64,000 nucleotides of DNA from Pantoea piersonii (GCF_003612015.1 NZ_RARB01000003.1:146023-210022), one strand, 5' to 3'; shown: positions 11,612-22,066, counted from the stretch's first letter. A program made the numbers and translations. The notes: generated by a model from the letters alone, not told the origin.

Positions 11612-12790
11612 TTAACGCTTAACCCAGCCAAGCGTGCGCTCAGCCAGTTGATTACGCAGCCACGGCAGATGATCCATCGCCATCAGCCCCAGATTTCGTC
11701 CCGCCACCAGCGGCGCATAGCGATTGGCGAACAGCCGCACCAGCCCGTCGGTGATGCCGATAGTCGCGTCGCGATCGGGCTGGCGACGCTGTTGATAGCG
11801 TTGCAGAACGTCATAGCTGCCCACATCCTGCTGCTGACGATGCGCGGCCGCCAGCGTTTCCGCCAGCGACATAACGTCGCGCAGCCCGAGGTTGAAACCC
11901 TGCCCGGCGATGGGATGCAGCGTCTGCGCCGCATTGCCAACCAGCGCCAGCCGATGTGAAACCTGCTGCCCGGCGCTCTGCAGCGCCAGCGGATAGCTTT
12001 CGCGCTGGCCGGTATGGGTAAAACACCCCAGCCGCCAGCCGAATGCGCGCTGCAGCTGCGCCAGAAATTCGCTGTCGCTCCAGCTCTCTACTTTCTCGCG
12101 CGCCGACAGCGGATGGCACCACACCAGCGACAGACGATTGTCCGACATCGGCAGCAGCGCCAGCGGACCGTGTTCGGTAAAGCGCTCAAAGGCGCGTCCC
12201 TGATGCGGCAGCTGAGTAGAGACGTTGGCGATAACCGCCAGCTGGTGATAATCCTCGCGCTGCCACTGGATGCCGAACGATGCGGCCAGCGGCGAGCGAG
12301 AGCCGTCTGCGGCCACCAGCAGCGCGCCGTCGAGCCGCTCCCCGCTCTCCAGCGTCACCTGTACGTTATCCTGCTGACGCTGAGCGCTGCTGACGCGCGC
12401 CGGGCAGTGCAGAGTAACGCCTGGCGCGCTTTTCAGACGGTCAAACAGCCTCTGGCCGACTTCAAAAAGTTCGACCACATACCCGAGCGCGGGGATCTGA
12501 TACGCCTCGGCGTCCAGCGTGACAAAACCGGCATGCCCGCGATCGGAGACGTGAATATCTGTGATGGCGGTGGCGTGCTTCTCGATGCTGCGCCAGAGAT
12601 CGATATCCACCAGCTGCTGACGCGTACCGGCTGCCAGCGCAATAGCGCGGCTGTCATACCCCGGATGCGAGCGGCTGTCGGGCGCGCTGTTCTCAATCAG
12701 CGTGACCGGCAGTTGCCCCTGGGTCAGATGGGAAATAGCCAGCGCAAGCGTCGCGCCGGTCATGCCGCCTCCGGCGATAATAACCGTCAT
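11612..12790 (-). CDS. ubiH: Ubiquinone C6-hydroxylase UbiH
   Basis: This 392-residue FAD-dependent hydroxylase acts in ubiquinone biosynthesis (2-octaprenyl-6-methoxyphenol hydroxylation). N-terminal G-G-G-M-T-G-A and internal G-N-A-A-Q-T-L-H-P-I-A-G-Q-G mark the FAD sites; the N in place of D in the second motif is also seen in UbiH. Its ATG overlaps the pepP stop by 4 bases, indicating translational coupling. Confidence 0.95.
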   Translation of the reverse strand: MTVIIAGGGMTGATLALAISHLTQGQLPVTLIENSAPDSRSHPGYDSRAIALAAGTRQQLVDIDLWRSIEKHATAITDIHVSDRGHAGFVTLDAEAYQIPALGYVVELFEVGQRLFDRLKSAPGVTLHCPARVSSAQRQQDNVQVTLESGERLDGALLVAADGSRSPLAASFGIQWQREDYHQLAVIANVSTQLPHQGRAFERFTEHGPLALLPMSDNRLSLVWCHPLSAREKVESWSDSEFLAQLQRAFGWRLGCFTHTGQRESYPLALQSAGQQVSHRLALVGNAAQTLHPIAGQGFNLGLRDVMSLAETLAAAHRQQQDVGSYDVLQRYQQRRQPDRDATIGITDGLVRLFANRYAPLVAGRNLGLMAMDHLPWLRNQLAERTLGWVKR

Positions 12791-14109
12791 GCCTGGCGCG
12801 CCGCTGCCATCAGCGCCTCAATCGCATCCGCGTCTTTTACCACGCTGTCGGTGAGATTCTCGTTGCCCGTTTCGGTGATCAGAATGTCATCTTCGATACG
12901 AACGCCGATGCCGCGATACTCTGCAGGCACGTCGGCATCCGGCGCGATATAGAGCCCTGGCTCAACGGTCAGCACCATGCCCGGCTCCAGCATGCGGTCG
13001 CGCGACGGGGTGCCGTAATGACCAACGTCATGCACGTCCAGGCCCAGCCAGTGGCTCAGCCCGTGCATAAAGAACTGGCGGTGCGCCTCTTCAGCGATCA
13101 GCGTCTCCACGTCGCCCTGCAGAATGCCCAGCTCCACCAGCCCGCTGACCATAATGCGCACCACCTCTTCGTTGACCTCGCGGATGCTGACGCCGGGACG
13201 GAAGAGCGCCAGCGCTTTGTAAAGCGACGCGAGCACGATGTCATAAATGGCGCGCTGCGGCGCGGAGAAGGTGCCGTTCACCGGGAAGGTGCGGGTAATA
13301 TCGCCGGCGTAGCCGTGGAATTCACATCCTGCATCAATCAGCACCAGGTCGCCGTCGCGCAGCTCGCTCTCATTTTCGGTGTAGTGCAGAATGCAGCCGT
13401 TTTCGCCCGATCCGACAATGGTGTTATAAGCGGGAAAACGTGCGCCGTGACGGTTAAAGACGTAATGAATTTCGCCTTCAAGCTGATATTCAAACTGGCC
13501 GGGACGACAGGCTTCCATTGCGCGGATGTGCGCCAGCGCGCTGATTTTTCCGGCGCGGCGCAGAAGGTCGATCTCCTCCGGCCCTTTAAACAGGCGCATT
13601 TCATGCACCCAGGGACGCCAGTCGGTCAGCGTCGCCGGAGCGCTGAAGTTCTGTCGGAAGCCGCGGCGCAGCTTCTCCAGCGCGGCGAACACCAGCGTAT
13701 CCGCCTCAGCGTACTCGCCCTGCGCGTGATAAACCACATCCAGCCCGTTCAGCAGCAGATGCAGCTGCTGGCCGATATCATCCCAGGGCAGCGCGCGATC
13801 GACGCCTAATTTTTCCGGCGCGGCATCCTGCCCCAGCCGACGCCCAAACCAGATTTCCGCCGTGAGATCCCGCACGCGGTTAAACAGCACGCTGTGGTTG
13901 TGGGTCGCATCGCTTTTTATCAGCACCAGCAGCGCCTGCGGCTCGTTAAAGCCGGTGAAATACCAGAAGTCGCTGTTCTGTCGGAACGGATATTCGCTGT
14001 CGTTGCTGCGGGTCACTTCCGGCGCGGCAAATATCAAGGCGGCGCTGCCCGGCGCCATTTTCGCCAGTAGCGCCTGTCGACGCTGCTGAAAAGTATCCAG
14101 AGAAATCAT
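12787..14109 (-). CDS. pepP: Xaa-Pro aminopeptidase PepP
   Basis: This 440-residue cytosolic Mn-dependent aminopeptidase P removes N-terminal residues preceding proline. Metal ligands are visible in I-D-A-G-C-E and G-D-I-T-R-T-F-P, then H-G-L-S-H-W-L-G, V-E-P-G-L-Y and R-I-E-D-D. The N-terminal creatinase-type domain is intact. It lies between ygfB (50 bp upstream) and ubiH (4-base overlap). Confidence 0.96.
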   Translation of the reverse strand: MISLDTFQQRRQALLAKMAPGSAALIFAAPEVTRSNDSEYPFRQNSDFWYFTGFNEPQALLVLIKSDATHNHSVLFNRVRDLTAEIWFGRRLGQDAAPEKLGVDRALPWDDIGQQLHLLLNGLDVVYHAQGEYAEADTLVFAALEKLRRGFRQNFSAPATLTDWRPWVHEMRLFKGPEEIDLLRRAGKISALAHIRAMEACRPGQFEYQLEGEIHYVFNRHGARFPAYNTIVGSGENGCILHYTENESELRDGDLVLIDAGCEFHGYAGDITRTFPVNGTFSAPQRAIYDIVLASLYKALALFRPGVSIREVNEEVVRIMVSGLVELGILQGDVETLIAEEAHRQFFMHGLSHWLGLDVHDVGHYGTPSRDRMLEPGMVLTVEPGLYIAPDADVPAEYRGIGVRIEDDILITETGNENLTDSVVKDADAIEALMAAARQA

Positions 14110-14159
14110 CTTTGCACTCCCTGTAGAAACGGGCGCGTTCGCGCCCTGTGATATCTGGC

Positions 14160-14738
14160 TTAGTGTAGCGTCGGTTTTTTCACTTCGGGGGCGGTAGGTT
14201 GCGGACGATTGAAGGTGTCATGGCACAGCAGCGCTGCCACGCGCACATATTCAATCACCTCTTCCAGCGACTGCTCCAGCTCATCCTGGTCTTCATCTTC
14301 TTCGTAGCCAAGCTGGGCGATGGTACGCAGATCGTCAATCGCTTCGCCGGTTTCGCCGGTGACCTTATCCAGCTTCGGCTGCGTAACGCCCAGCCCGAGC
14401 AGGAAATGATTAACCCAGCCCGCCAGCGCATCGGCGCGATCGAAGACAGTGATATCTTCGTCGTCCGGCAGCATCAGCTGAAACAGGAAGCCTTCATCTT
14501 CCAGCGTGTTGGCGGTGCTGTCATGCAGCGCCTGAAGAGGCAAAGCCAGCCCCTGCGAAAACGCCATACCTTCATTGGTAAGGTCGTGGACGAGCGTCCT
14601 CCAGCTGTTATCCTGATTGCCACCGCACAGAATGCCGCTGAGCAGGCCATGCATTTCCGCTGGCGTCATCCCCACGCCTTGTTGAGAGAGCGCCGAAGCC
14701 AGCGCGTTGTAATCGGGGGTTGCGTTCTGTAAAGACAT
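14160..14738 (-). CDS. ygfB: YgfB, UPF0149 family protein
   Basis: This 192-residue UPF0149 protein is soluble and acidic toward its C-terminal half ([11 protein letters not shown] region) and retains the M-H-G-L-L-S-G family signature. Molecular function in enterobacteria is poorly defined. It starts the ygfB-pepP-ubiH-ubiI operon and is divergent from zapA. Confidence 0.9.
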   Translation of the reverse strand: MSLQNATPDYNALASALSQQGVGMTPAEMHGLLSGILCGGNQDNSWRTLVHDLTNEGMAFSQGLALPLQALHDSTANTLEDEGFLFQLMLPDDEDITVFDRADALAGWVNHFLLGLGVTQPKLDKVTGETGEAIDDLRTIAQLGYEEDEDQDELEQSLEEVIEYVRVAALLCHDTFNRPQPTAPEVKKPTLH

Positions 14739-14908
14739 AAGGATTCATCGTCGTTGGCAGAATAAGTTCGTGTTATGCTACCACTAGCTGCCTCAAGGTT
14801 TCCAGAAAAGGGGTTGTATCTTATTTCGCGGGTCTATATAGTTGCCCGCCTCCCAAAGCATTGAGCGTCAAGGGAGATGCGGGCGAAGTAATCAGTCAGG
14901 AAGGTGGC

Positions 14909-15238
14909 ATGTCTGCACAACCAGTAGATATACAAATTTTTGGTCGTTCATTGAGAGTGAATTGTCCGCCTGAACAGCAAGATGCGCTGAATGCGGCTGC
15001 CGAAGATCTCAATCAACGGTTGCAAGATCTAAAAGTTCGCACTAGAGTCACAAATACCGAGCAACTGGTGTTCATCGCCGCGTTAAACATCTGCCATGAA
15101 CTGGCGCAAGAGAAAGTGAAAACGCGCGATTATGCTGCTAATATGGAACAACGTATCCGTATCCTGCAGCAGACGATTGAACAGGCTCTTGTTGAGCAGG
15201 GTCGTATCACCGACCGCCAGGGTGCGAAGTTCGAATAA
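14909..15238 (+). CDS. zapA: Cell division protein ZapA
   Basis: This 109-residue FtsZ-associated protein promotes bundling of Z-ring protofilaments. The sequence closely matches E. coli ZapA, with an N-terminal globular part (V-D-I-Q-I-F-G-R-S) and a C-terminal coiled coil (about 60-100). The open frame extends 16 codons upstream, but M-S-A-Q-P-V-D at 14909 is the family start and has CAGGAAGGTGGC in front. 6S RNA follows directly. Confidence 0.95.
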   Translation: MSAQPVDIQIFGRSLRVNCPPEQQDALNAAAEDLNQRLQDLKVRTRVTNTEQLVFIAALNICHELAQEKVKTRDYAANMEQRIRILQQTIEQALVEQGRITDRQGAKFE

Positions 15239-15276
15239 TACTTTATGGTTGCTGTGTTACAGTAACGGTGAAGTCC

Positions 15277-15462
15277 ATTTTCTCTGAGATGTTTGCAAGC
15301 GGGCCAGTCCCCTGAGCCGATATTTCATACCAACAGAGTGTGGCGCTCTGTAACCTGTGAGCATGCTCGGTTCGTCCGAGAAGCCTGATGGTTGCGACGG
15401 CACATTCACCTTGAACCAAGGGTTCAAGGGTTACAGCCTGCGGCGGCATCTCGGAGATCTCC
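15277..15462 (+). ncRNA. ssrS: 6S RNA
   Basis: This is about 186 bases of close similarity to E. coli 6S RNA. The terminal closing strands T-C-T-C-T-G-A-G-A-T-G and C-A-T-C-T-C-G-G-A-G-A pair, and the conserved G-C-G-G-G-C-C-A-G-T-C-C-C-C-T-G-A-G-C-C block follows the 5' strand. 6S RNA sequesters sigma-70 RNA polymerase in stationary phase by mimicking an open promoter. It lies between zapA and fau, its standard enterobacterial position. The ends are set by analogy and may be off by 1-3 bases. Confidence 0.95.
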
Positions 15463-15536
15463 TTACGTTTTGCATCTGTTTTTCCCCGTTGTGAATGATA
15501 TAGTTGCTCAGTCAGCGACTTATCAACGGGGTTTCT

Positions 15537-16130
15537 GTGTCTCATCCCTCTCTGCTCGATCGACACCATATCCGCCAGCATGTGCGCCATCTGCGCCGCT
15601 CCCTGACGCCTGAACAGCAGGAACAGGCAGCCGATCGTCTGGCGGAACATGCCGTTAACTTTGCCCCCCTCGCTAACGCCAGCCATATCGCGCTCTTTTT
15701 GTCGGTAGATGGCGAGCTTAATACCCGTCCGCTCATCGCTAAGCTCTGGCAGCAAAAAAAACAGGTTTACCTGCCGGTGCTGCACCCTTTCGCCTCTGGC
15801 CATCTGCTGTTCCTGCGTTACACGCCTGAAACGGTGCTGACGCCAAATAAACTGCGCATTCCCGAACCGCCGCTCGATATCCGTCAGATGATTACGCTGG
15901 ATCGGCTGGATGTCATGATGGTGCCACTGGTCGCTTTTGACGACAGCGGGCAGCGTCTCGGCATGGGCGGCGGCTTTTACGATCGCACCCTGCAGAACTG
16001 GCGTCAGCATGGCTTTCTGCCGGTTGGCGTGGCGCATGACTGTCAGCAGGTAGAGCGGCTGCCAACGGAGGAGTGGGATGTCCCCTTGCCTGCGGTGCTG
16101 ACGCCGTCGCGTCTGTGGCAGTGGGAATAG
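15537..16130 (+). CDS. fau: 5-formyltetrahydrofolate cyclo-ligase
   Basis: This enzyme (YgfA/MTHFS, about 197 residues) converts 5-formyl-THF to 5,10-methenyl-THF using ATP, which links it to the folate flow of the nearby gcv and serA genes. The C-terminal motif R-L-G-M-G-G-G-F-Y-D-R-T-L is diagnostic. I chose a GTG start at 15537 (M-S-H-P-S-L-L-D) because ACGGGG is 6-8 bases upstream. The frame stays open to 15504, so a longer form cannot be excluded. It lies 74 bp after 6S RNA, with which it is cotranscribed in E. coli. Confidence 0.88.
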   Translation: MSHPSLLDRHHIRQHVRHLRRSLTPEQQEQAADRLAEHAVNFAPLANASHIALFLSVDGELNTRPLIAKLWQQKKQVYLPVLHPFASGHLLFLRYTPETVLTPNKLRIPEPPLDIRQMITLDRLDVMMVPLVAFDDSGQRLGMGGGFYDRTLQNWRQHGFLPVGVAHDCQQVERLPTEEWDVPLPAVLTPSRLWQWE

Positions 16131-16180
16131 CAGTGGTTGTCTGACACCTTCTCAGTGACCGGCGTCGGGGTTTTACAGTG

Positions 16181-16217
16181 ATGCGCCGTCTGGAGAAAGA
16201 AGCAGACGGCGCATTTT
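16181..16217 (+). terminator. Terminator between fau and serA
   Basis: An 11-bp perfect stem (ATGCGCCGTCT at 16181-16191 with AGACGGCGCAT at 16204-16214) is followed by TTTT. It lies between convergent genes and fits fau better than serA, because the T-run is on the plus side. Confidence 0.8.
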
Positions 16218-16231
16218 CTGTTGAAGCGGAA

Positions 16232-17470
16232 TCAGTAGAGCAGACGGGCGCGAATGGTGCCCGGAATCGCCTTCATCAGCTGCAGCGCTTTGTCCGCCTG
16301 ATCCTGCGGCGCATCGATATCAATCACGACATAACCCATCATCGGCGAGGTCTGCAGGAACTGCGCGGCGATATTGACGCCCTGCTCGGCAAAGATCTGG
16401 TTAATCGCCGTTAACACGCCCGGACGGTTTTCATGAATGTGCAGCAGGCGGCTGGCGCTGGCGCCATGCATCGGCAGCGACACTTCCGGGAAATTAACCG
16501 CAGAGAGCGTTGAACCGTTATCGGAATATTTGGCCAGCTTGCCCGCGACTTCGATACCGATATTCTCCTGCGCCTCCTGCGTGGAGCCGCCGATATGCGG
16601 CGTCAGGATCACGTTGTCGAACTCGCACAGCGGCGAATTGAACGGCTCGCTGTTGGTCGCAGGCTCAAGCGGGAAGACGTCGATCGCGGCGCCCGCAAGG
16701 TGTTTGCTCGACAAGGCGTCGCACAGCGCTGGAATATCAACCACGGTGCCGCGCGAAGCGTTGATCAGCAAGGCGCCCTTCTTCATCTGCGCCAGCTCCT
16801 GCGCGCCGATCATATCCTGAGTTGACGGGGTTTCTGGCACATGCAGGCTCACCACGTCGCTCATATTCAGCAGGTCGGCAAGGTGACGCACCTGGGTAGC
16901 GTTGCCCAGCGGCAGTTTGTTTTCAATGTCGTAAAAGAAGACGTGCATCCCCAGGCTTTCAGCCAGCACGCCAAGCTGCATACCGATATGGCCATAGCCG
17001 ATGATGCCGAGCTTTTTGCCGCGCGCTTCGAAAGAGCCAACAGCGTTTTTATTCCAGATGCCGCGGTGCGCTTTGGCGTTCGCCTCAGGAATACCGCGCA
17101 GCATCAGCAACATTTCGCCGATGACCAGCTCAGCGACCGAGCGGGTATTGGAGAACGGGGCGTTAAAGACCGGAATGCCGCGCGTCGCCGCCGCGTTGAG
17201 ATCGACCTGATTGGTGCCGATACAGAAGCAGCCTACGGCGACCAGTTTTTCCGCCGCGGCGAAGATCTCTTCCGTCAGTTGGGTACGGGAGCGGATGCCG
17301 ATGAAGTGCGCATCCCGAATGGAGGATTTCAGCGCTTCGTCATCCAGCGCGCCTTTATGGAATTCGATATTGGTGTAACCCGCCGCGCGCAGATTCTCCA
17401 GCGCGCTCTGGTGGACGCCTTCCACCAGCAGGAACTTAATCTTGTCTTTTTCCAGTGATACCTTTGCCAT
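16232..17470 (-). CDS. serA: D-3-phosphoglycerate dehydrogenase SerA
   Basis: This 412-residue NAD-dependent enzyme commits 3-phosphoglycerate to serine synthesis. The NAD site is in I-G-Y-G-H-I-G-M-Q, and catalytic residues lie in the R-G-T-V-V and T-P-H-I-G-G-S-T segments. A C-terminal ACT domain (about 340-412, H-E-N-R-P-G-V-L) binds serine for feedback inhibition. It is close to E. coli SerA over full length. Serine made here supplies the glycine cleaved by gcvTHP. Confidence 0.97.
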   Translation of the reverse strand: MAKVSLEKDKIKFLLVEGVHQSALENLRAAGYTNIEFHKGALDDEALKSSIRDAHFIGIRSRTQLTEEIFAAAEKLVAVGCFCIGTNQVDLNAAATRGIPVFNAPFSNTRSVAELVIGEMLLMLRGIPEANAKAHRGIWNKNAVGSFEARGKKLGIIGYGHIGMQLGVLAESLGMHVFFYDIENKLPLGNATQVRHLADLLNMSDVVSLHVPETPSTQDMIGAQELAQMKKGALLINASRGTVVDIPALCDALSSKHLAGAAIDVFPLEPATNSEPFNSPLCEFDNVILTPHIGGSTQEAQENIGIEVAGKLAKYSDNGSTLSAVNFPEVSLPMHGASASRLLHIHENRPGVLTAINQIFAEQGVNIAAQFLQTSPMMGYVVIDIDAPQDQADKALQLMKAIPGTIRARLLY

Positions 17471-17724
17471 TTCCCCGACCCTATTGTGATTTCAACAATG
17501 GCCGCCATAAGCGCGCCTTCTGTCAAAATATCAAAATTTACGCCTGCGGCAATACAACCGATTGCCATGCCGCCAGCACGGGGAAGCCTGAGCTCAGCAC
17601 ATTGCCACAGAAAATCGGGAGCTGAACCAGGAACAAAGAACGAACCTGCTGTCGATGACGGTTATGTGACATAAGTCACCGAATTTAAGCGATGAAAGAA
17701 AAGATGTTTTGCGCAAGGAAATAA
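17471..17724. promoter_or_regulatory. serA upstream region
   Basis: A non-coding gap of about 280 bp lies between serA and the end of rpiA and must hold the serA promoter. In E. coli this promoter is activated by Lrp and CRP. I see AT-rich tracts around 17510-17550 and 17650-17710 but no site I would name. Confidence 0.35.
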
Positions 17725-17745
17725 CCGGCGCGTTCTCCGCGCCGG
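17725..17745 (-). terminator. Terminator of rpiA
   Basis: The 8-bp perfect arms CCGGCGCG and CGCGCCGG are followed on the minus strand by TTATTTCCTT, a broken T-run. Confidence 0.6.
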
Positions 17746-17750
17746 ACAGA

Positions 17751-18410
17751 TCATTTTTCGATGGTTTTGACGCCGTCTGGCGTGCCGATCAGCGCGATAT
17801 CGGCACCGCGCGTGGCGAAGAGCCCCACCGTAACCACGCCAGGCAGCGCGTTAATGGTTCTTTCCAGCGCAATCGGATCGAGGATACGCAGGTTATGCAC
17901 ATCGAGGATGATGTTGCCGTTGTCGGTAACCACATGCTGGCGATATTCAGGCAGGCCGCCGAGCTTAACCAGTTCACGGCCAACATAGGCGCGCGCCATC
18001 GGGATCACCTCTACCGGCAGCGGAAACCGTCCCAGCACGTCCACCTCTTTCGAGGCGTCGGCGATGCAGATGAACTTGTGCGCGACGGCCGCCACGATCT
18101 TCTCGCGCGTCAGGGCTGCGCCGCCGCCTTTGATCATCTGCATCTGCGGATTGATCTCATCCGCGCCGTCAACGTAGATCGACAGATCGTCGATCTCATT
18201 GAGATCGAAAACCGGAATACCGAGTGCTTTCAGCTTCAGGGTTGATGCTTCGGAGCTGGAGACCGCGCCTTCAATCTGATGTTTCATCGTGGCCAGCGCG
18301 TCAATAAAGTGCGCCGCGGTGGAGCCGGTGCCGACGCCGACGACGGTGCCCGGCTGCACATATTTCAGTGCGGCCCAGCCTACGGCTTTTTTCAGTTCAT
18401 CCTGGGTCAT
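17751..18410 (-). CDS. rpiA: Ribose-5-phosphate isomerase A
   Basis: This 219-residue enzyme interconverts ribose 5-phosphate and ribulose 5-phosphate in the pentose phosphate pathway. The phosphate loop is G-T-G-S-T-A, and active-site residues D81, D84, K94 and E103 sit in D-G-A-D-E and [11 protein letters not shown]. Length equals E. coli RpiA. It is divergent from argP. Confidence 0.97.
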   Translation of the reverse strand: MTQDELKKAVGWAALKYVQPGTVVGVGTGSTAAHFIDALATMKHQIEGAVSSSEASTLKLKALGIPVFDLNEIDDLSIYVDGADEINPQMQMIKGGGAALTREKIVAAVAHKFICIADASKEVDVLGRFPLPVEVIPMARAYVGRELVKLGGLPEYRQHVVTDNGNIILDVHNLRILDPIALERTINALPGVVTVGLFATRGADIALIGTPDGVKTIEK

Positions 18411-18617
18411 GGTATGTTTAAAACCTGTGCGACAACGAAGTGCGCGTAGTATAAATCAACGCCCGCCGAATGTGCGCGGCTGTTTAGGCTGGAATATTCG
18501 CTTTGGAAGCCAGCCCGCAAAAAAGGCGGTGCGCGGCGTGCAGAAAGATCCTTTCAGACGCGTCAGATGAATTTTTTGTGGCATAGTATCGTCCACCCTG
18601 AAGGAGAGAGAACAACA

Positions 18618-19523
18618 ATGAAACGCCCCGATTATCGAACGCTTCAGGCGCTGGACGCAGTGATACGCGAACGCGGCTTTGAACGCGCCGCACAAAAATT
18701 ATGCATTACGCAGTCGGCCGTATCGCAGCGTATTAAACAGCTGGAAAACCTGTTCGGCCAGCCGCTGCTGGTGCGCACCGTGCCGCCGCGCCCCACCGAG
18801 CAAGGCCAGAAACTGCTGGCGCTGCTGCATCAGGTTGAGCTACTGGAAGAGGAGTGGCTGAGCGATGAGAATGGCGGCACCACGCCGCTGCTGCTGTCGC
18901 TGGCGGTTAACGCCGACAGCCTGGCGACCTGGCTGCTGCCTGCGCTAAAAGATGTGCTGGCGGACTCGCCGGTACGCCTCAATTTACAGGTCGAAGATGA
19001 GACCCGCACGCAGGAGCGTCTGCGCCGTGGCGAAGTGGTAGGTGCGGTGAGTATTCAGCCGCAGCCGCTGCCGAGCTGCCTGGTGGATCAGCTTGGCGCG
19101 CTCGACTATCTCTTTGTCGCCTCGCCGGAGTTTGCTGCCCGTTATTTTCCTAACGGCGTCACGCGCTCGGCGCTGCTTAAGGCGCCTGCGGTCGCTTTCG
19201 ACCATCTCGACGATATGCATCAGGCCTTTTTACAGCAGAACTTCGATCTGTCGCCCGGCAGCGTGCCCTGCCATATCGTTAACTCGTCAGAAGCCTTCGT
19301 GCAGCTGGCGCGGCAGGGTTCGACCTGCTGTATGATCCCGCATCTGCAGATTGAGCGCGAGCTGGCGGGCGGCGAACTGCTGGACCTGACGCCGGGCCTC
19401 TGCCAGCGCCGCATGCTCTACTGGCACCGCTTTGCGCCGGAGAGCCGGCTGATGCGCCGCGTCACCGACGCGCTGATTTCACATGGCCATCGCGTGCTGC
19501 GTCAGGACGATCTGGCGGCCTGA
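18618..19523 (+). CDS. argP: ArgP (IciA), LysR-type regulator
   Basis: This 301-residue LysR-type activator responds to arginine and lysine and controls argO, dapB and other genes. The N-terminal helix-turn-helix (residues about 5-62, [12 protein letters not shown]) is nearly identical to E. coli. The frame opens at 18567, but the M-K-R-P-D-Y-R start at 18618 is the family one, with AAGGAGAGAG upstream. Its known target argO is about 1 kb away. Confidence 0.96.
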   Translation: MKRPDYRTLQALDAVIRERGFERAAQKLCITQSAVSQRIKQLENLFGQPLLVRTVPPRPTEQGQKLLALLHQVELLEEEWLSDENGGTTPLLLSLAVNADSLATWLLPALKDVLADSPVRLNLQVEDETRTQERLRRGEVVGAVSIQPQPLPSCLVDQLGALDYLFVASPEFAARYFPNGVTRSALLKAPAVAFDHLDDMHQAFLQQNFDLSPGSVPCHIVNSSEAFVQLARQGSTCCMIPHLQIERELAGGELLDLTPGLCQRRMLYWHRFAPESRLMRRVTDALISHGHRVLRQDDLAA

Positions 19524-19532
19524 AAAACCCGT

Positions 19533-19561
19533 AAAAAAGGGGCGCCAGGCGCCCCCTTTTT
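19533..19561. terminator. Bidirectional terminator between argP and yggE
   Basis: GGGGCGCC and GGCGCCCC (19539-19555) are flanked by six A residues on the left and five T residues on the right, so it should work for both convergent genes. Confidence 0.8.
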
Positions 19562-19563
19562 CT

Positions 19564-20301
19564 TTACTGAGAACCGGCTGTATTCGGCTTGATGTCGAAT
19601 ACCACATCCACCTGATCGTCAAAGTGAATGCTCTGCTGCTCGTAGGTCTGCTGCGCAGAGGTATCCGCAGAAGGCGCAGCGGCCTTATACATGCGCGCCA
19701 TCGGCATCGGCTGGTAGTTAGCAACATGGTAGCGAATGCTGTAAACCGAGCCGAGCTTCGCGTTAAAGCCCTCCGCCAGCGCTGCAGCCTGCTGCGTAGC
19801 GTTATCAATCGCCGCCTTGCGCGCCTGAGCTTTATAGCTGTCGGGGTTGGTGACGCCCAGCTCCACTGAGCGGATCTCGTTCAGGCCGCTTTTCAGCGCG
19901 CCGTCCAGCAGCTCATTCAGCTTATCGAGCTGACGCAGCGTAACCTGCACCTGACGCACCGCACGGTAGCCTTTCAGCACCGACTTGCCCTCTTTGGTAT
20001 AGTCATATTCCGGCTGAGTGCTGAGGTTAGCGGCATCGATATCTTTCTTCTCAATGCCGTTTTTTTGCAGAAAATCAAAATATTGCGCAACGCGATCGTC
20101 GGCCTGCTTTTTCGCGTCCGCCGCATCTTTAGAGGAGACGTTAACCACGATAGAGAGCGTAGCGATATCCGGGCGCGCATCGACGGTCGCCTGGCCGGAG
20201 GTCACCACATGCGGGCCATTCGGCAGTTCGTCAGCTAATGCGCTTAACGGCAGCGCTAAAGCGCCTGTCATGGCGACCAGCGCCAGTGCTTTCAGTTTCA
20301 C
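19564..20301 (-). CDS. yggE: YggE, SIMPL-domain (DUF541) periplasmic protein
   Basis: This 245-residue protein has a cleavable signal peptide (about residues 1-23, ending A-L-A-D-E) and one SIMPL/DUF541 domain. E. coli YggE is reported to lower oxidative stress, but the biochemical activity is not established. It is transcribed separately from argO (142-bp gap). Confidence 0.9.
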   Translation of the reverse strand: MKLKALALVAMTGALALPLSALADELPNGPHVVTSGQATVDARPDIATLSIVVNVSSKDAADAKKQADDRVAQYFDFLQKNGIEKKDIDAANLSTQPEYDYTKEGKSVLKGYRAVRQVQVTLRQLDKLNELLDGALKSGLNEIRSVELGVTNPDSYKAQARKAAIDNATQQAAALAEGFNAKLGSVYSIRYHVANYQPMPMARMYKAAAPSADTSAQQTYEQQSIHFDDQVDVVFDIKPNTAGSQ

Positions 20302-20443
20302 GAAAGTCCTCCTTGAAATCTCTGTTTTGCTGCGGCATCAAAGGCCAGAGCATGAGCGGAATAGTATGCACAGCTAAGAGCGTGTTATACCGCAAAAGTT
20401 CGCGTTTTGCTTATCATGTTCTGTCGCTTTCGGACTATTCAAA

Positions 20444-21067
20444 TCAGAAATTCGCTATTCCCTGTAGCGCCAGCTGGCTGGCGATAATCCACATCACGGC
20501 GCCGACCAGCAGGTTGATCGCGCGCTGCGCGCTGGCGGTGCGCAAGCGAGGCGAAAGCCAGGCCGCCATCAACGCCAGTCCGAAGAACCAGATCACCGAC
20601 GCGCTGATCGTGCCCAGCGCGAACCAGTGGCGCGCTTCCTGCGTCGGCAGCTGACCGCCGAGGCTGCCCAGCACCACAAAGGTATCGATATAGACGTGGG
20701 GATTAAGCCAGGTGACCGCCAGCATGGTGGCGATGATGCGCCAGCGACTCTGCTTAAGCTCGGCGTTGCTGGCCAGATCGACATTGCCGCTAAAGGCGGC
20801 CCGCAGCGCATTCCAGCCGTACCACAGCAGAAAGGCGACGCCAGCCCAGGTAATCAGCATCAGCAGCAGCGGAGACTGATGCAGCAAGGCGCTGCCGCCG
20901 AAGATCCCCCCGCATATCAGCGCGATATCGCTGAGCGTGCAGAGCGTCGCCGTCATTAAATGATACTGGCGCTTGACGCCCTGATTCATCACGAATGCGT
21001 TCTGCGGCCCCAGCGGCAATATCAGCGAAGCGCCAAGAGCAAGTCCTTGTAAATATATTGATAACAC
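20444..21067 (-). CDS. argO: Arginine exporter ArgO
   Basis: This 207-residue LysE-family inner-membrane exporter has about six transmembrane segments. The N-terminal block [15 protein letters not shown] is diagnostic. E. coli ArgO exports arginine and canavanine and is activated by ArgP, encoded nearby in this window. The gap of about 126 bp to mscS should carry the ArgP-responsive promoter. Confidence 0.95.
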   Translation of the reverse strand: MLSIYLQGLALGASLILPLGPQNAFVMNQGVKRQYHLMTATLCTLSDIALICGGIFGGSALLHQSPLLLMLITWAGVAFLLWYGWNALRAAFSGNVDLASNAELKQSRWRIIATMLAVTWLNPHVYIDTFVVLGSLGGQLPTQEARHWFALGTISASVIWFFGLALMAAWLSPRLRTASAQRAINLLVGAVMWIIASQLALQGIANF

Positions 21068-21161
21068 GGGATTTTCCTTACATCGACGAGATGCAGAGGA
21101 GTATAAAGAAGCGGGATTATTAGCGGAAATTGAAAGATTTAATCTGGCATTAGGCAGGTTA

Positions 21162-21184
21162 ATAAAGGCGGCCTGAGCGCCGCC
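21162..21184 (-). terminator. Terminator of mscS
   Basis: On the minus strand, GGCGGC and GCCGCC are followed by TTTATT, directly after the mscS stop. Confidence 0.6.
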
Positions 21185-21193
21185 CTGAGAGAT

Positions 21194-22066
21194 TTATTCT
21201 GCTTTCGCTTCTGCTTCCGGCTGGCTGACGCGATGCAGATGCACGTCCATTTGCGGATAAGGAATGCCGATGCCCTTCGCATCCAGCGCGCGCTTGAAAT
21301 TCTTCAGCAGATCCCAGTAGACGTTCTGCAGATCGCCGCTGTTACTCCAGCAGCGCACCACAAAGTTCATGGAGGACGCAGCCAGCTCGTTAAGGCCAAT
21401 CTGTACGCCCATATCCTGCAGCACGCGTGAATCGGCATCAACCACCTCACGCAGCAGCGTCAGCACCTGATCGACATCCGCATCGTAAGAGACGCCGATA
21501 ATAAACTCGTTGCGGCGCACCGGCTCGCGTGAAAAGTTCACGATATTGCCGGTGATGATTTTACCGTTCGGCACCACCACCATCTTACCGTCAGCGCTTT
21601 TCAGCGTGGTGGAGAAAATCTGCACGTTCATAACCGTGCCCATAATGCCGCCGAGGTCGACGAACTCGCCTGAACGGAAGTGGCGGAAAATCACCAGCAG
21701 CACGCCTGCGGCAAGGTTAGACAAGGAGTCTTTCAACGCCAGGCCCACGGCCAGACCGGCGGCGCCAAGAATAGCGATGACCGACGTGGTCTGCACCCCG
21801 ATGCGGCCCAGCGCAGCGATAAGGGTAAAGGCGATAATCCCGTAGCGAACCAGCGCCGACAGGAAATCAGCGACGGTGGGATCAATATGGCGAGCCTGCA
21901 ACAGGCGGTTGGCGGTATTGGCGATGATACGCGCGATTGTCATACCAATGACAAGGATCACTACTGCCGCCACGATATTCACCGCGTAGCTAATCAGCAG
22001 CTCCTGATTGCGGACAATCCAGCTGCCCGCATTGTTGAGGTCATCGACCACATTCAAATGTTCCAT
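21194..22066 (-). CDS. mscS: Small-conductance mechanosensitive channel MscS
   Basis: This 290-residue inner-membrane channel opens under osmotic down-shock. Three N-terminal transmembrane segments are followed by the pore helix with its Gly/Ala-rich pattern ([16 protein letters not shown]) and a cytoplasmic beta domain. Slightly longer than the 286-residue E. coli protein, with a charged C-terminal tail. It sits downstream of fbaA, from which it is separated by a terminator. Confidence 0.96.
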   Translation of the reverse strand: MEHLNVVDDLNNAGSWIVRNQELLISYAVNIVAAVVILVIGMTIARIIANTANRLLQARHIDPTVADFLSALVRYGIIAFTLIAALGRIGVQTTSVIAILGAAGLAVGLALKDSLSNLAAGVLLVIFRHFRSGEFVDLGGIMGTVMNVQIFSTTLKSADGKMVVVPNGKIITGNIVNFSREPVRRNEFIIGVSYDADVDQVLTLLREVVDADSRVLQDMGVQIGLNELAASSMNFVVRCWSNSGDLQNVYWDLLKNFKRALDAKGIGIPYPQMDVHLHRVSQPEAEAKAE